Below, in pieces: positions 1 to 12,960 of a stretch of 64,000 nt of DNA; the first letter of the stretch is position 1, and every line of letters starts with the position of its first letter. Both the position numbers and the translations under genes were made by a program. The stretch covers positions 8,556,001-8,620,000 of the forward strand of contig CM075101.1 of the NCBI GenBank assembly GCA_037576195.1, written 5' to 3'. Origin of the DNA: Phytoseiulus persimilis (Eukaryota; Arthropoda; Arachnida; Mesostigmata; Phytoseiidae). The notes beneath the pieces are model-generated. The model searched no databases, was not told where the DNA came from, and saw only the letters and a list, made by a program, of their open reading frames with translations.

Positions 1-1430
1 AACATTGGGGCGCTTCGCCGAGAAACTTTCGCGTCCGGAAATTCCCGTTCAAGAGTGACAGGGAGCGCTGTGGTTTTGGACACACGCTGAGATGTTCACT
101 TGACTTAGATCAAGAAGCTCTACATGCTCAGACGAACCGGAAAAATGTCTGTCCTTCACATGAGACTCCAGAGAGGGAGCTTACCATCTTCGCTCATGAG
201 GCGCTTCACATTCCGATAGGATGCATATTCTTCGGCGCGCGCGACGATCGATGTAGCGTGATAGGAGACCGAGAGGCGAGATTGCATAACCATGGAGCAG
301 TCCTTCACGCCGTGGCACATTTTCGTGGGTGTGGAGTGACATGGTCGAGGCAAACAGCACACCGGGCATCAAAGGGCTCACAAAACGGAGCCGGGAGTTC
401 GTATTTTCGCACACACCGAACGAGGAAAAACCACATGGGGAACTGATAGGAAATTCCCGACACCAACTCCAGGAGGATCGCATTTACAAGACGAGTGGTG
501 AAATGGGACGTCTTTGGCGGACTCTCCACACTCTTGAACGTGAGCGAGTGCAGAGATCAGAGGCGGATATGGAACATAACACTTGGGCTAGAGGAATCGT
601 ATTCGAGGATATTTCGGAAAGTTCATGATATCTCCAGTTCAAGGACTCTGCATAAGCAACAGATCCGATTTCTAACCTCCGGTTGAAATACGACAACGCA
701 TTTCTCGAGAGCGCGGCTTTTCTTTCCGACAGCACGTGAATCCGACGCTTGTCGAGAATGTTGAGAACCATGACGAAGTCAGAATCTCCCAGACTTGGAA
801 GCGTCGGAATCGTCAAGTACACCGAAACAATTAGGAAATCATTCACATGTGCATTCAAATCTATCCAGCGATTCGGCGGGAGTGTCAACAAATGTACCGT
901 CGCCACCAGTCGAGACGGAAATTCGGAAGTTGGTCCATGGGAGTTCAGACGGAGCCCACCAGAGGGCGTCGGCTGTCGACTTCAAGTTAGGTAGAGTTGC
1001 GGCTTCTGGGGCGCGGTTTTGAAGCTAGGTACACCACCTGCGGGAAATTTGGGTACGCCCCGCAATTTCACGTAAACTCGGAATGAATGATTGGTCTCGG
1101 TATTCTGAAGTGATTCTCTGAAAGAAGTCAACTCCGTCCTCCTCATCAGTCGATACCTGCTTCGCGGATGCCGATCCTGACCGTTGAAAGGGCGGTTTTT
1201 TCAGTGATCGATATTCCATCAGCTGTGCTCTGGTATCTCTGGCTGCGGCCCTTATGCCAACCAATCGGTGCCTCCTCTACTTTCCCAGGTTGGATGTCGG
1301 ACACTCAATATGTGCTTGAGGGGTGAAAATCGTTTGAGCTGACCCAACTCCAAGCGGTTGCAAATATTTGTTCTCTGGCGTTCAGTTAGTACTTCATTGT
1401 CCAGCATGAGCCATGAGCTTTCAAAGGCGC
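1..1430. other. no recognised gene
   Basis: Low-complexity-free sequence in which I recognise no domain. Several antisense open frames exist (the longest, 140 codons on the minus strand at 484-906, is leucine- and arginine-rich), but none has a motif I can name and they overlap one another in different frames. It may be decayed transposon sequence belonging to the MULE fragment to its right. Confidence 0.4.
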
Positions 1431-1597
1431 GCTCAAATCAACTGCGCTCAATCAACTGCGCTCAAATCAACTGCGCTCAAATCAACTGCGCTCAAATCAA
1501 CTGCGCTCGAATCAACTGCGCTCAAATCGACTGCGCTCAAATCAACTGCGCTCAAATCGATCGTGCGCTCAAATCGATCCGCGCTCAAATCGACTGA
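1431..1597 (+). repeat. 15-bp minisatellite, about 11 copies
   Basis: Tandem copies of a 15-bp unit, GCTCAAATCAACTGC, with single-base variants (A to G, CAAC to CGAC). One copy has lost a base and one is extended with CGTG. Because the unit is a multiple of three, both strands stay open and give false peptide repeats (INCAQ on plus, SAVDL on minus). The array directly abuts the 3' side of the MULE transposase fragment on the minus strand. Confidence 0.9.
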
Positions 1598-1683
1598 CAC
1601 GATCTCCGTGCGGTCCAGAAGATCCCAAGCGCGTTCCAGTATTGCCTTGTTGTCTCTTGTGGCGCGATTTGGTCTCGAAAGCA

Positions 1684-2390
1684 GGTTCCGTTCGCCCTCC
1701 ACGTGACTCCTGAGATTCACAACAGTATCTTGAGCAGAACCCATGAGTATGGATACGATACTCCAAGTAGGGCCGTGATAGCGGCGGGCTTGTCGCAAGA
1801 GCTTCGCGTTGTAGGATTCGCCATCATTATTCGTTCGCTGTTGCAGCCTGTACACGGAGAGATTGCGTGAGCCTATTTTACGTAGCCAGTGAGACCACAC
1901 ATACTCGAGAAACAGGGGAAATCCTGGAAGAGAGTTGTTCACTTGGGCTGCAAAATAATGAAATGCACCTCCTATTGAGGCCGATGGCAATAAAGGGAGC
2001 GATAAGAAAGGCAAAAATTTTGAGAGAACCTTTCCTGGATGGCGAATCGCGCTAGCCAGCCCACTTCGCCGGCTTTCTTGACTAAACATTGACAGTAATG
2101 GAAATAAACATCCATGGAGCTGACCTTGTGGGGAACTCGCTTCGGAGAGCCTTGCGCATCGCGAGATCCCAGTCACCCATGTACGCAGGAATATGGAGCC
2201 AGGTGCAATTATGCTTTAGGCATTGGAACACCCACCTATACGCAGCAGTATGGAAGTCGTTCATAAAAGCGCATGCTACCATGCAATGTAGCCCCGTTCC
2301 AGTTGCCATGTACAGTGACTATTTGCTTGCAGATTCTCCGGGGAGCCGTTTTATAGGTGGCATCTGCATGCATCACAGATGCGTCGCTCT
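1684..2390 (-). pseudogene. MULE-type transposase fragment
   Basis: Decayed transposase of the Mutator-like (MULE) family, which cuts and pastes DNA by a DDE mechanism. Read on the minus strand, three frame-shifted pieces appear in the order expected for the family. First comes a block with DATYKTAP near 2,370-2,330, matching the first catalytic-aspartate region (D-TF/YK-P). Next is YRWVFQCLK followed by DWDLAMRKAL near 2,250-2,150, matching the second catalytic-Asp region. Last is a C-terminal block with VYRLQQRTNND near 1,860-1,830, matching the conserved RTNN-xE signature. At least two frameshifts and missing segments make it non-functional. I see no terminal inverted repeats. The family assignment rests on motif order; the subfamily is unknown. 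Confidence 0.7.
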
Positions 2391-4689
2391 AGTAGCATGA
2401 GAAGTTTTGGTCTAGTGAGGACTAGCGTGTGATTAGAATTATAGAAACTCAGTAAATGCTGGGTTGTCTAGCGTAGTGTAAAGCCTGCGATGTTCTCAGA
2501 GTCGTGATCTTCTCATGAGGCGATAGTAGTGATCTGCCTTGGCTTGGTCTCATATGTGCCGCGTGGTGGACGCAGCGTCCGGATTTGCTTCCCCTGGAAG
2601 CGATTTTGGATGCGGCTCGATGGGGAGCGGACGCCGGCGGTCGAGTACGACGTCCATGGGCAGCTTACCAGGATTTTCCCGAATATCAGCTATCATTGCC
2701 GTCCTCAACCGCGCGATAGTCCCACAGCGTGCCCCACCGGACGTCGGGCAGATGGTTGTGAACGCCTCTGACAGTTAGAACCTCACCAACGGAAAGTGAT
2801 TCGCAGCATGTGACCGGGCACCGGGGGGGGGGGGGGCACGACAGCGTTCACGTACGACTTGCACCGCAGTGAATATTTTCCGTCGTTGTTTTTGCGAATT
2901 TACGTGGAAGGAGAATGGGGAGAAGCCTTGCGATTCTTGACGCAGTAACGGCCTGCTGGGTCCATAACCAGCAATACGTCACTCCCGTAGCGCCAGGACT
3001 ACGAGTTTCACAACGAATTTCTGGGATGCCAAAGCTACAGTCGCTTGTGTTCTGTTGTACGTGTTTTGTTTGGCGAGGACCACCGGTTCGCAGCTTGGCA
3101 CTACTGCGTTGTTCGTGTGTTGATCTGACATTCATATTTCGAAAAGGTGTGCTCTTCCGCTCGCTCTGTGAGCTTCGAGCTCCGGGCTTCGCTCGAGTTG
3201 CATTGTACAAGACTGTGTGCGATGCGTCGATTCGCGTGGCCTCGGCCGGCCCCCCCACTCGTCGTTCGGGATTCTCTCCGGTCACCAACCGGTACCGAGC
3301 GACTCCGTGGGATTTTCGACGCTGATGGGGCAGCCAGACGGGGTGGTTAGGCCCGCCCGGGCCCCTGTACTATGCGCCAGCCCCCAGTGCCTCGGGGTTT
3401 ATCCGACTGTTACCCTCGCAAACCTTCCGCACAAGCACGCTTGAACACTGTTCCCGAGCGAAGCTGGGAGCTCTTCCCTCACAGCTCGCTTCCCGAAGCA
3501 CTGTATGATTCTGGTTCGCGCCGGCAACTCTACGGGATATCCCACTTCAGCGGGACTCTATGCACTCCATCCCGCGGATGAGCACAGCTCGGCTGGATCT
3601 TGTCTGAAAGTTCTGGCATCGATGAAGTTCCAATGTCGAGAATTGGCACATTGAAGGGCACAGCTCAACTGAATCGCATCTGATTCCTCATAGTTGCGGC
3701 TCATTGTTGCTTCCTCTGCTCCTATTTCATTGTGGACGTTGCGAATGAGCTCGAGCTCTCTCGACAACAACTCATAGGAAGAGAGGAAACGGCTCCGCTC
3801 TCCAGTCCTTCAATGAGCCGCAACTGTAGGAAATCAGATGTGATCTAGTCGAACTGTGATCTTCAAGAGGCCGATTCTCGACTGCGGACTTCACTGATGG
3901 CAAAGCTTCCTGGTCAGACGTTTGTATCTCATCAGAATCTTGCTCTACACTCCGCCAGACCAACAGAATCGGATCATGGATTGAGCAAGCAGTTACTGCG
4001 AGCGTTAATTTATTCATAATTTTGCTGCGGTGAAACCAGACGAATTTCAGACCCCCGGATTGTCGTGAAAGGCGGGAGGCATGTAATTCCATCGTTTGAC
4101 AAGGCTGGCTCCGAGAAGGATCCTAGCGGACGTTCCTCCTCAACTAGACTCGATCAGTGAGTTTCGAAGTGCCCAGTGTTCGATTTCAGCGAACATTGTC
4201 GCAGAAACGCTCTCAATCAAATTCAAAGCTTCCCCATCATACCCCAAGTGATTCGGTTAAGTGACACTTTCTAGAGACGGAGTTAGCTCGCCATCCAAGG
4301 TGTATGTCGAGCCGCAGCCTCGTAAAGCAAGACGCAGAACCGAGCCGATTTTCGCTCCTCTCTGGATGAACAAGCTCCCTATGATAATCTGAGGTCTCAT
4401 CAGTGAAACATCTACTTTTACGTGGAGAACAACTGGAACTGCCCGTGGTGTACAGCTGTGCACGGCAGTTATCCGCACGTATCTGAGCTGTCACGGAACC
4501 GAACCCTCGATGCACAGCCATTTCCGGGTGGCTGGTTCCCTATACTCGTGTGAATGTTGGTCCAGATTCGTGGGGGTCTCCGGTGACCCAGAGAACGACT
4601 CTCATCTCTATCCTCATCAGATCTGCTCAGGGTTGATCCCTTCTCTCAAAATGTGAGGTCTTGGATCCCACCTCAATTTCAATCCGATT
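2391..4689. other. no recognised gene; contains a G14 run
   Basis: No coding region or RNA gene is recognisable. There is a homopolymer of 14 G at 2,823-2,836. Open frames up to about 146 codons occur on both strands around 2,850-3,330 as mirror images, which is the usual sign of GC-rich non-coding sequence. Confidence 0.4.
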
Positions 4690-5157
4690 CAATTCATTCA
4701 AACACACTTTAATACAAATTATCGGACATATCAGGTCATTCGCCTTCAGCTCGATTCCTTTCCTTTCAATATAAATCATTGGAAATATTAGGTAGTTTGC
4801 CTCCAGCTCGATGCTCATCCACTCATTTCAATATAAATTATTGGACATATTGGGTAATTCGCCCCCAGCTCGATGCTCATCTACTCATTTCAATATAAAT
4901 TATTGGACATATTGGGTAATTCGCCCCCAGCTCGATGCTCATTTACTCATTTCAATATAAATCATTGGAAATATTGGGTAATTCGCCCCCAGCTCGATGC
5001 TCATCTACTCATTTCAATATAAATTATTGGACATATCGGGTAATTCGTCCCCAGCTCGATGCTCATCTACTCATTTCAATATAAATTATTGGTCATATGG
5101 GGTGATTCGCCTCCAGCTCGATTCTCATCCACTCATTTCAATATAAATTATCGGACG
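4690..5157 (+). repeat. 62-bp minisatellite, about 7 copies
   Basis: Tandem array of a 62-bp unit. Each unit runs from CGATGCTCAT through TTTCAATATAAATTATTGG to TAATTCGCCCCCAGCT. The outer copies are the most divergent, which suggests internal homogenisation. No coding content. Confidence 0.9.
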
Positions 5158-5622
5158 TCGGTCTCTGATTTTATACTTCGATTGTGCGCCCAAGTGATCT
5201 CCTCATAACGAATTCAGTGGAAATTCGATGTAGAAATTTTAATGTATAAATTCGTGTGGAAAGTTTTCTGTTCTCAGAGGGGCTGGAATTCGGAAAAACC
5301 GTTGCCTGTTCTCACGGCGACTTCCGAAATCTCACTTCTCGGTAATCCCCTTTCAAAAATGCAAAAAGTTTTTCCACTCACTTTTTCCACGCATCCCGAG
5401 GTCGGATGTTGGCGCTCCCTCAACACTTCCAGCTCTCGTTCTCGGGGGAATTCGTCAGTCTGATGCTGACTTGGAGAAAGTATTCAAGGGGATGGACTTC
5501 CGCCTCTCAAAGTTCAGTGGCGAGTTCGGATTCGAAAGAAACCGTTGGCTCTCTTGCATTAACCTCTGGGGCAGACTCATCCGATTTTTGTTTTTCCGTC
5601 GTAGGAGAGCAATCCATGGCGC
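5158..5622. other. left flank of the large copia insertion
   Basis: No recognised gene. Open frames of 73-94 codons occur on both strands here, with no motif. The final bases 5,623-5,627 (AGGCT) are the left target-site duplication of the retrotransposon that follows. Confidence 0.4.
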
Positions 5623-5627
5623 AGGCT

Positions 5628-5980
5628 TGTTGGAAATGAACCCACTGGGGTCAGTCGGTGGACACGATCTGGAAGTACACTGTGAGTCTGGAAGATCACG
5701 GCACGGAATAATTGGACAGAGATTCGGTGTTAGAACCATGTAGCTCCTCCCTGGGAACAGTGTTTATTACTCTATATATACCCAGTGGTAGAGTGGGTTC
5801 GGTTGAGCCGAGGGCGGATAGTCTTCGGCTCAGGGTTACTTGTGACATTCAGATACTGCGCAGCAGTATCTCCTAATAAGGGCGAATCGCCCACGGTACT
5901 GTAGTACCGTCCCTGTACACTAGATGAGCGTCTGAACAGACGTGTTTCAGATATCCAGAAATACAATGATATTTTCAACA
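5628..5980 (-). repeat. 3' LTR of the large copia element
   Basis: 353-bp LTR, TGTTGGAAAT to ATTTTCAACA on plus. It is nearly identical to 25,144-25,496. On the minus strand a TATATA motif is followed a few bases later by AATAAA, as expected for promoter and polyadenylation signal around R. The polypurine tract lies on its right side (5,981-5,990), so this is the 3' LTR. Confidence 0.92.
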
Positions 5981-7497
5981 TCCTCCCTTAGATGAAACTG
6001 TCTGTTCAGATCAGCTCTTGGTTATCTAATGAGTACATCCCTACCAAGACCTAGTTTCAGCCCTATCTCTAATGCTTCTACAGCGTGAGGTACCTGATTC
6101 TATACTAGTCTGGTTGTACACTTGAGGGATAACTGCATATAACCTACCTAGGGTACTTCATCTAATAGTTGGTCTTATTAGATAATGATTGGACAGGGTC
6201 TCCGTTCCCATCCCTTCATGTTTACTTATTGGCAGAGGACTCAGGAACAACATTCGGAGTGGTCATCCAAAGGCACGAAGGTTTCTTGGCGGATTCGTTG
6301 TACTATCTTCTTTCAACGAAGTTCACGGTTGAGACCGTTCCGGGTTCCTGTTTGAGTTCTCCTTCATGATCCTTTCTCTAGCATCCTGATTACCTCCACT
6401 CAGTGACGTACCAGGATGTAACTCCTGGCAAGGCATGTTGGGTCCATCTTCATTATCGATCAAGCATTGTTCCAAATTGAACGAAAAAAAAAACGTTCCC
6501 CCAAATTAATGCGTCGTGCTCCGTTTGCATTCCCAATGCGATGACATGCTTTTGAGGAAGCGTTCTGCACTCCGCTTGGGGTGTTGTACCTTGGATCTTC
6601 TGTCAGTTTTTCTTTCAACCGACGCCGAGAATTCTCGTTTCCGGGAACATCATCGCATCCGAATGGAACATAATACGTTGAAACGAAATGACGTAGCAAG
6701 ACTTAGAGGAGATTATCTTTCAAAATCAATCCTCCTTCTTTCACAACTGTGCCTGTCACACCATCATGGCAAGCGGGGATCATTCGCGTCGATGATCACA
6801 TAACTGTCTTCCCTCGCTTTGGGAAGTTCTCCTTTTTTGTTTCTCTAGTATCCACCGGAGAGATCATCGAAGTGTGATCTCTGGGGATTGCTCCATTTAC
6901 TTGTCACGTGGAGTACGCTTGGTTCACAACAGTGGAAGAGCTATGAGACTAAGATCTTGGTGAGCACTTACTAATCTTTACTGGCGTTCACTTCTGCTGG
7001 AAACGACTGGGAGCGGGTTCGTTCATGGAGAGACATGCGAACCTTCGGCCTCCTCAATCGAGACACGCAGTTTGTGATGCCACAGGATTCCATTTCAATG
7101 CTTCATCACGATCTGCCACTTGAAGGAGTGAAATCATGAAACTTGAGAACCGTAGGTTCATGCATTGATTTGTTTGCTGGAATTCTGTCTAGCTCTCTCT
7201 CTTGTTTAGACAGTGAACCGAAATGGACGAGTATTCATGAACTTTGACAGCTGTGATCGCGACGATTCAACCTCACTTGTGTTCTTCTTTGAACACTCTG
7301 GTCAGCACACATATTTGGTTCTTCTTTGACCAGGATTCCGATGGTAGCTTACTCATTTTTCAACCGGATAAGATCATCCTGATTTGATGTTGTGACATAC
7401 GGTCCTATTCGCCTTTTATTCTTCAAGCTTTCTGCCGGCAACATCGGCAACGTTATCAGGGATCAGGTCAGTACAGTCGAACACAGTCTTGAACAGT
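5981..7497. other. 3' untranslated interior of the large copia element
   Basis: Sequence between the 3' LTR and the LINE insertion. No protein domain is recognisable on either strand. It begins, on the minus strand, with the polypurine tract. The last bases, 7,498-7,511 (next entry), form the LINE target duplication. Confidence 0.5.
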
Positions 7498-7511
7498 ACT
7501 GCACTGAGATG
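7498..7511. repeat. left target-site duplication of the LINE
   Basis: ACTGCACTGAGATG, repeated exactly at 13,057-13,070. The pair fixes both ends of the LINE insertion. Confidence 0.9.
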
Positions 7512-7628
7512 CCGTCTCTCGCGCGACAACGACGAAGCAACACCTGGAAATTCCGATCAGAACACTAACCGAATTTCTAACTCCACAAAGACACTTTGGA
7601 AGACGCCAGGCCAGAGAGCCTAGGCGAT

Positions 7629-9530
7629 ATGGGTGAGAAGAATCTTCCCAAACCAATCGAAAACGGAAAGAACATGCACCAATCGAATCAAACACCCAAT
7701 CAGAACCTAGAAACAGAAAGCACCGAACGAGGCGCACTTGACACCACAGCATCAGAACTCACAGAAACGGGTGAAACACATGAAGAACCTTGGGAAAGTC
7801 AAAACAGAAAGAAAAATAAACTCCGAGGTGGTGACAAGCGAAAACTGGAACTCTCTCCCAACGATGAGAAAACACCCAAACGCCCTGTAAATACGGAAGA
7901 AGAAAACATGATACCCGAGGAAGAGCCACTTCCAGAGGCGGAAGATTCCCGAGAAAGTTCGAAAGTCGATCTTAGCGCAGCCACAGATAAACTCATGGAC
8001 ATACTGAATTTGGCTAACGAACTTTACCAACTGAGCAACATAAGACACATAACTACGAAAACCGAAATCAAGGAACAGAGCGAAGTCCTAGTGAGCAAAG
8101 TCAAGAAACTCAACAAACATCTAACCAACAACATCCACCAACTCAATATCGAACAAGAAACTCAGAAAAGGGACTTCGAATCACGGAGCTCTAGCATAGA
8201 CAAACTCATGGGCGAGATCGTCAAACTCAAAAATGAAAACGAAAAACTCAAGAACGATTTATCGCAACTAAACAACCAAAACAAGTACATAACACATGAA
8301 GAACTGAGAGAGAAGTTGAAGTTGGTCAAAGACGAAACGGACATTGAAAAACTCATAAGCTACCAATGGCCGAAGGACATCCTCGAGAAAGCGAAAACGA
8401 CGCAGGAAAGCGTTCTCGCTGTGACACCAATCCGTATTATAATCGTGAACGAGAATAACAAAAAAGACGCGGAGGTCTTACGGCACCTCGGCGCATCTTA
8501 TCCCAGGCTGGGGAGCTCTGTGAAAAGCGCTCCTTTAGGATCAAATATAACCCTATCCCTGAACCAAAAAAAATCCGAAAACAAGGCACCGAGGACTACG
8601 AGGCCTCAGACGAAATAACAGTGATCAAAACCGGAGATGATCGATTGGAGATAATTCGTGTCGTCAAATCCATAATAGACGAAATGGGAAGTGAAACCCA
8701 CGGAAAACTCACCAGTCTATCTACCAGAAGGCATAAACATCACCGATGGCCTAAAAATACTTGAATGCTGCGTGTATGGGAAAAAACCTAAGCGCGGAAA
8801 TATGTGCAAAAGGTAGAGGAACGAAGAAAAAGGATAATACGAACAAAGAAGATGGACACACACTTGTGGTGAGGAATGGCGCTGGTGAAACCTACGCCGA
8901 CACACTCAGACAAATAAAGCAAGTGATCAAGAAGCCGGATGAGACTGGAGTAAGAATCGATAAAATCCACGAAACCAAAGAAGGAAACGTGATGATAAAC
9001 TGACAGAACAAGTTCCGGGGGCGAGCAAAATTTTCTCGGAGATGATAACCGAGAAGACCCAAAACACAACCGAGATAAAAAAACATGCAAACATGATGAT
9101 AATAATCCATGACTTAGATTGGGGTGACTGCAAAGGAATAAATAGAGAGAAGAATCCGCGAAGAAACTGAAGAATCAGGAGAAATCCTTCTATACAGACA
9201 GAACAAAAGCAAAAACGGCTGCTGGTCGAACAAGGTTCTTCTCCCCAGAAAGACAGGAGAGAAACTGGTTAAGATTGGGAATATCCAGATTGGACTGACG
9301 CACTCCAGAATAACCGAACGTGTCAGCGTAGCCCTTTGTTTCAACTGCTTGGAATTCGGACATGTGAACAAATATTGCAAAAAAACCAAAGCAGAAAAAA
9401 TGTGTTACAAATGCACGAAATCAGGCCACACGCAACAGCTTGCACATCAATTCCACGCAAGGAGTGTGAAGCAGATGGACACTTCTACGAACTCTTTATC
9501 CTGTCCGAACTACAGAAAACCTGTTGAGGA
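7629..9530 (+). pseudogene. LINE ORF1 (gag-like nucleic-acid-binding protein)
   Basis: ORF1 packages LINE RNA into a ribonucleoprotein. The first 329 codons (7,629-8,618) are intact. I chose the ATG at 7,629 because the open frame's earlier start is TTG. The protein is charged and hydrophilic, then forms a long Leu/Lys/Asn-rich coiled coil (about residues 130-250). After a frame break near 8,610 the sequence continues in other frames with a gag-like segment (YADTLRQIKQVIKKP, about 8,890-8,935) and two zinc knuckles: CFNCLEFGHVNKYC at about 9,340-9,380 and CYKCTKSGH at about 9,400-9,430. At least two frameshifts and stops separate these pieces. Confidence 0.8.
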
Positions 9531-9548
9531 GAGAAAGTTAAACGAAAC

Positions 9549-9835
9549 TGTGATGCCACAGTTTGGGCTTACTACAAGAGGGAATACTCTGTCTGGATCT
9601 GGAATCCCTCCGTAGACGCCGTCGTGGCGCTCTCTCTTGTGCTCGGTTGCGTTGTCTCTCAAACGCTGTGAGACACCGACTGCGACCGACCGTCGGCCCA
9701 CCGGCATCGCCACTGCCGGCGCATGCGCAGTGGGCCGGTCGCACGGAGAGAACAGCACGCGGCGTACAGTTGAGGATGTACTTTATTCGGTATTTATCAA
9801 TAAAACTCTGAAGCACTCTGTCGAGTGCGTGGACA
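9549..9835. repeat. candidate solo LTR between LINE ORF1 and ORF2
   Basis: A 287-bp GC-rich block, unlike the A-rich LINE around it, runs from TGTGATGCCACA to GTGCGTGGACA. It contains TTTATTCGG and AATAAA near its right end, like an LTR polyadenylation region. Flanking bases GAAAC (left) and GAAAA (right) match at 4 of 5 positions, which could be a decayed target duplication. No second LTR or internal domain is present, hence a solo LTR. Alternatively it is part of the LINE's own inter-ORF region. Confidence 0.4.
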
Positions 9836-9842
9836 GAAAACA

Positions 9843-12800
9843 ATGCCAGGAACTAGAAACTCGAACCCAAACTCGACAAGGGATAAACTTCTGCAAATCA
9901 ACCTGAACAGATCGAAATCAGCCCAAGACCTTGCCATACACACAGCGAAACAACTCAACATAGACATTCTTCTCGTCACGGAACCAAACGTCCTATATAC
10001 TGGTCCTGACTGCTAGTTACCAGGAACAAGTCTGCAGCAATCAAATTTCTCAAATCAGGCATTCCTTTCCGAAATGGAGAGGGAGACCACTTTGTTTGGG
10101 CAGAGACCGACTGCTATACGCTATACAGCTGCTATCTCTCACCAAATACTCCGCACGATGTATTCAACGACACATTAAAAGACATTACTAACAACATCAA
10201 CTGCCGAAACAGACAGAAAGGCTGATCATTACTGGAGACTTCAATTCTGCGTCACCGACTTGGAGTAGCAGATACACCAACCGAAGAGGTCGCACACTGG
10301 AAGAGTGGATAGCGGCAAATGACCTAGTTTTGATAAACGAAGGAGACCGGCCGACATTCGAGAGAGGTAATCAGTGCTCACACATCGATTTAACGATGTG
10401 TACTTCACCGCTTGCAAGCCAAGTTCGGAAATGGCATGTTTCTCAACGAACTAATAAGCCTGAGCGATCACCCACTACATTCGTTTTGAGGAACAACCCA
10501 CACAACACAGTCAAGGCTGCACAGACCGAATCCAAGTAGAAGACGCGGGAGAAATTTCATCTACCGCCATATACACGGAGAGACATTTCTGACCGAATTA
10601 CAAATGAGGTTTGATGGGAGAAAACCAGAAAACATCAAAGCTTGGAGAGAGACATAAGACATGCGTGCAACAAAGCATATCAAAGCCCACGCCGGAATAA
10701 CAATACCTCGAAGTTACTGGTGGAATACCAGACACAGCTGCTGCTAGGAGGGAAGCAGTTAAGGCGAGGAGGAAATATACGCGAGCACAACCCACAAATA
10801 GGCAAAATGAAAAAGCACTCTACGAGCAAAAAACGGGAAGAGCTTAAAGCAGCAATCATCAGAGCTAAAAAAGAACATGTGCGGCGAAAACTATGTGAAG
10901 ATGTGAAGTATCTATCCATGGGGATTGGGATACAAAATCATCGCGGATAAACTCAGGCTACCGAGAACACAACTCCCAGCTGAGCTCACAGAAAATGCAA
11001 TCAGAACACTTTTCCCGAGACACCTAGACACAATAGTTCAAACTCCACTGGTAGGGGACGGCTTGATACCCGAGGGTAACTACGGAAGAGATCCTTGAAG
11101 CAGCATCTCGGATTAACACGAACAAAGCATCGGGTCCAGACGGAATACCAGCCGGAAGCATCAAAACACTGATGTTGAAATTCCAGAAATATATCGTTCA
11201 CTCATCGACAAGCTGTTAAAAGAAGGGGAGTTCCCTAGACATTGGAAGAAGGCCCAAGTGGTGCTCATCATAACCAGGGAAAACCCAGGGATCTCCCATC
11301 AGCGTATCGACCAATCTGCCTGCTCGATACCATCTCGAAATCTTTCGAAAAGATAGTACATGCCCGATACGAATGGAGCTTGAAACCAAAAGGCTCCTTT
11401 CAGAAACCAATTTGGCTTCCGCCCAGAACACATCGACTATCATGGCTATCCAGAGAGTTTTAGCCAGGCCCTCTTTCTGAGCTGAGAAACCCAGATGGTC
11501 AAGACAAACCGACCTTGATGGTGTTACTGGACATAAAAATGCTTTCAATTCTGTGTCCTGGCACTCTAAAAAAACAGCCACTGTTGTTCCCCTCAAAAAG
11601 GATACTCTTTCAGCTCCTAAGCGCAGATAGAAGTGAAATGTGGGGAATTCTCTTACAAGATGACGGCCGGTGTTCTACAAGGCTCTGTGCTGGGCCGACC
11701 CTGTGGAACATTGCCTATGACGGAATCTTCAACCTAGATTTACCAGAACAACTGAACTCATTGGATACGCAGACGACCTCGCCTTATGCATCAGAGGCAG
11801 AGATGAATAACCATAGAAAGGAGAGCAAATGAGCGGTGACCCTGATCAATGATTGGCTCATCGAGAGGAACTCGAGCTTGCCCCGTCCAAATCCGAAGCC
11901 ATCCTGATCAGCAGCAAAAACAAACCAAGGAAATCAACCTGAACATAAATGGCGAAAAATAGGAATCAAAAACAGCGTGAAGTACCTCGGGGGTTATATA
12001 GACCGGAAACTGAAACTTCACCGCGCTCACATCAGACACGCAACTGATAAAGCGAAAAAGATCTCGAACCAGCTGAATAGGATGATGCCAAGGACCCATG
12101 GTGCTGAGAGGGAAGGAGACACCTTCTAGCCTCAATACCATGGTCATAACCTGCTATGGGTACCCGATTGGCACACAGCTTTGGAAACATAAATATAACT
12201 GCAACTCCATCGTGTCCCGCACAAAGAATCACAGCGATTCGAATCTGCAGGGGATAACGCACTATATCCACGACGTGGCAATGGTCCTCCTCTCGGTCAA
12301 TCCATGGGACATCAGATCAAGGAGACCATGATAAGACCAGGGGCTTTACCCAAACTGACAGAACACCAACGAGATCGATGAACGATGCCACTGACATAGA
12401 GCTAGAACCGACACAATCATATGACCCAACATGCAATTGGACTTCACAAATATACTCCTAGAGAGGATGCAAAGCCGATGGTCACACGGTGAACCTAACA
12501 AAAGCACCTGGACAAAAACTCTTATAAAAGACATCAAATCATGGTACACCAGACAGCACGGGGAAGTTGACTATTTTCTGACCCAAGCTCTTCCGGGACA
12601 CGGTCACTTCCAATCATACCTCTACAAAATGAACATCAAACTCAGCCCATACATATGCGTTCATTGTGTAGACGGGACAGACGATACGCCGAACATACTA
12701 TCTTCCACTGCACAAAATTCACAGAGCACCGAAGAAAAACTAGAAAGTATGATACAGTGTATACCACCACCTGGAAACATCGTCGACATCATGGCTCGTA

Positions 12801-12960
12801 AACATTCAGAATTGGAAAGCAGTTGCAGACCATGATATCTGCATTTGAAGATAAAAATCGAGAAAAATATGAGAGGGAACTGGAGATAAGGACGAGTACC
12901 ACATCATGAATACAACAGATAGATAACTAAAAACACACCTGGGACAAGGGTCCCCCGGAC
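9843..12960 (+). pseudogene. LINE ORF2 (endonuclease-reverse transcriptase)
   Basis: ORF2 nicks DNA and reverse-transcribes LINE RNA at the nick. Pieces appear in the expected order in shifting frames. The endonuclease starts with LLQINLNRSKSAQDLA and DILLVTEPN (about 9,890-9,990). The GDFNS motif lies near 10,240 and an SHIDLT block near 10,390. The reverse transcriptase has NKASGPDGIP near 11,125, SAYRPICLLDT near 11,300, a degenerate first-aspartate motif near 11,525 and YADDLAL near 11,765. The C-terminal region has GHGHFQ and a degenerate Cys/His knuckle (CVHCVDGTDDT, about 12,655-12,690). Many stops and shifts make it dead. The start is set at the first Met before the endonuclease. Confidence 0.82.

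Noticed and set aside
484..906. 140-codon minus-strand frame
   Set aside because: No motif, and overlapping frames in the same region are equally open. Insufficient to call a gene.
1448..2176. 242-codon minus-strand frame as one protein
   Set aside because: Its C-terminus is the minisatellite (SAVDL repeats) and its middle is only the C-terminal part of a frame-shifted MULE transposase.
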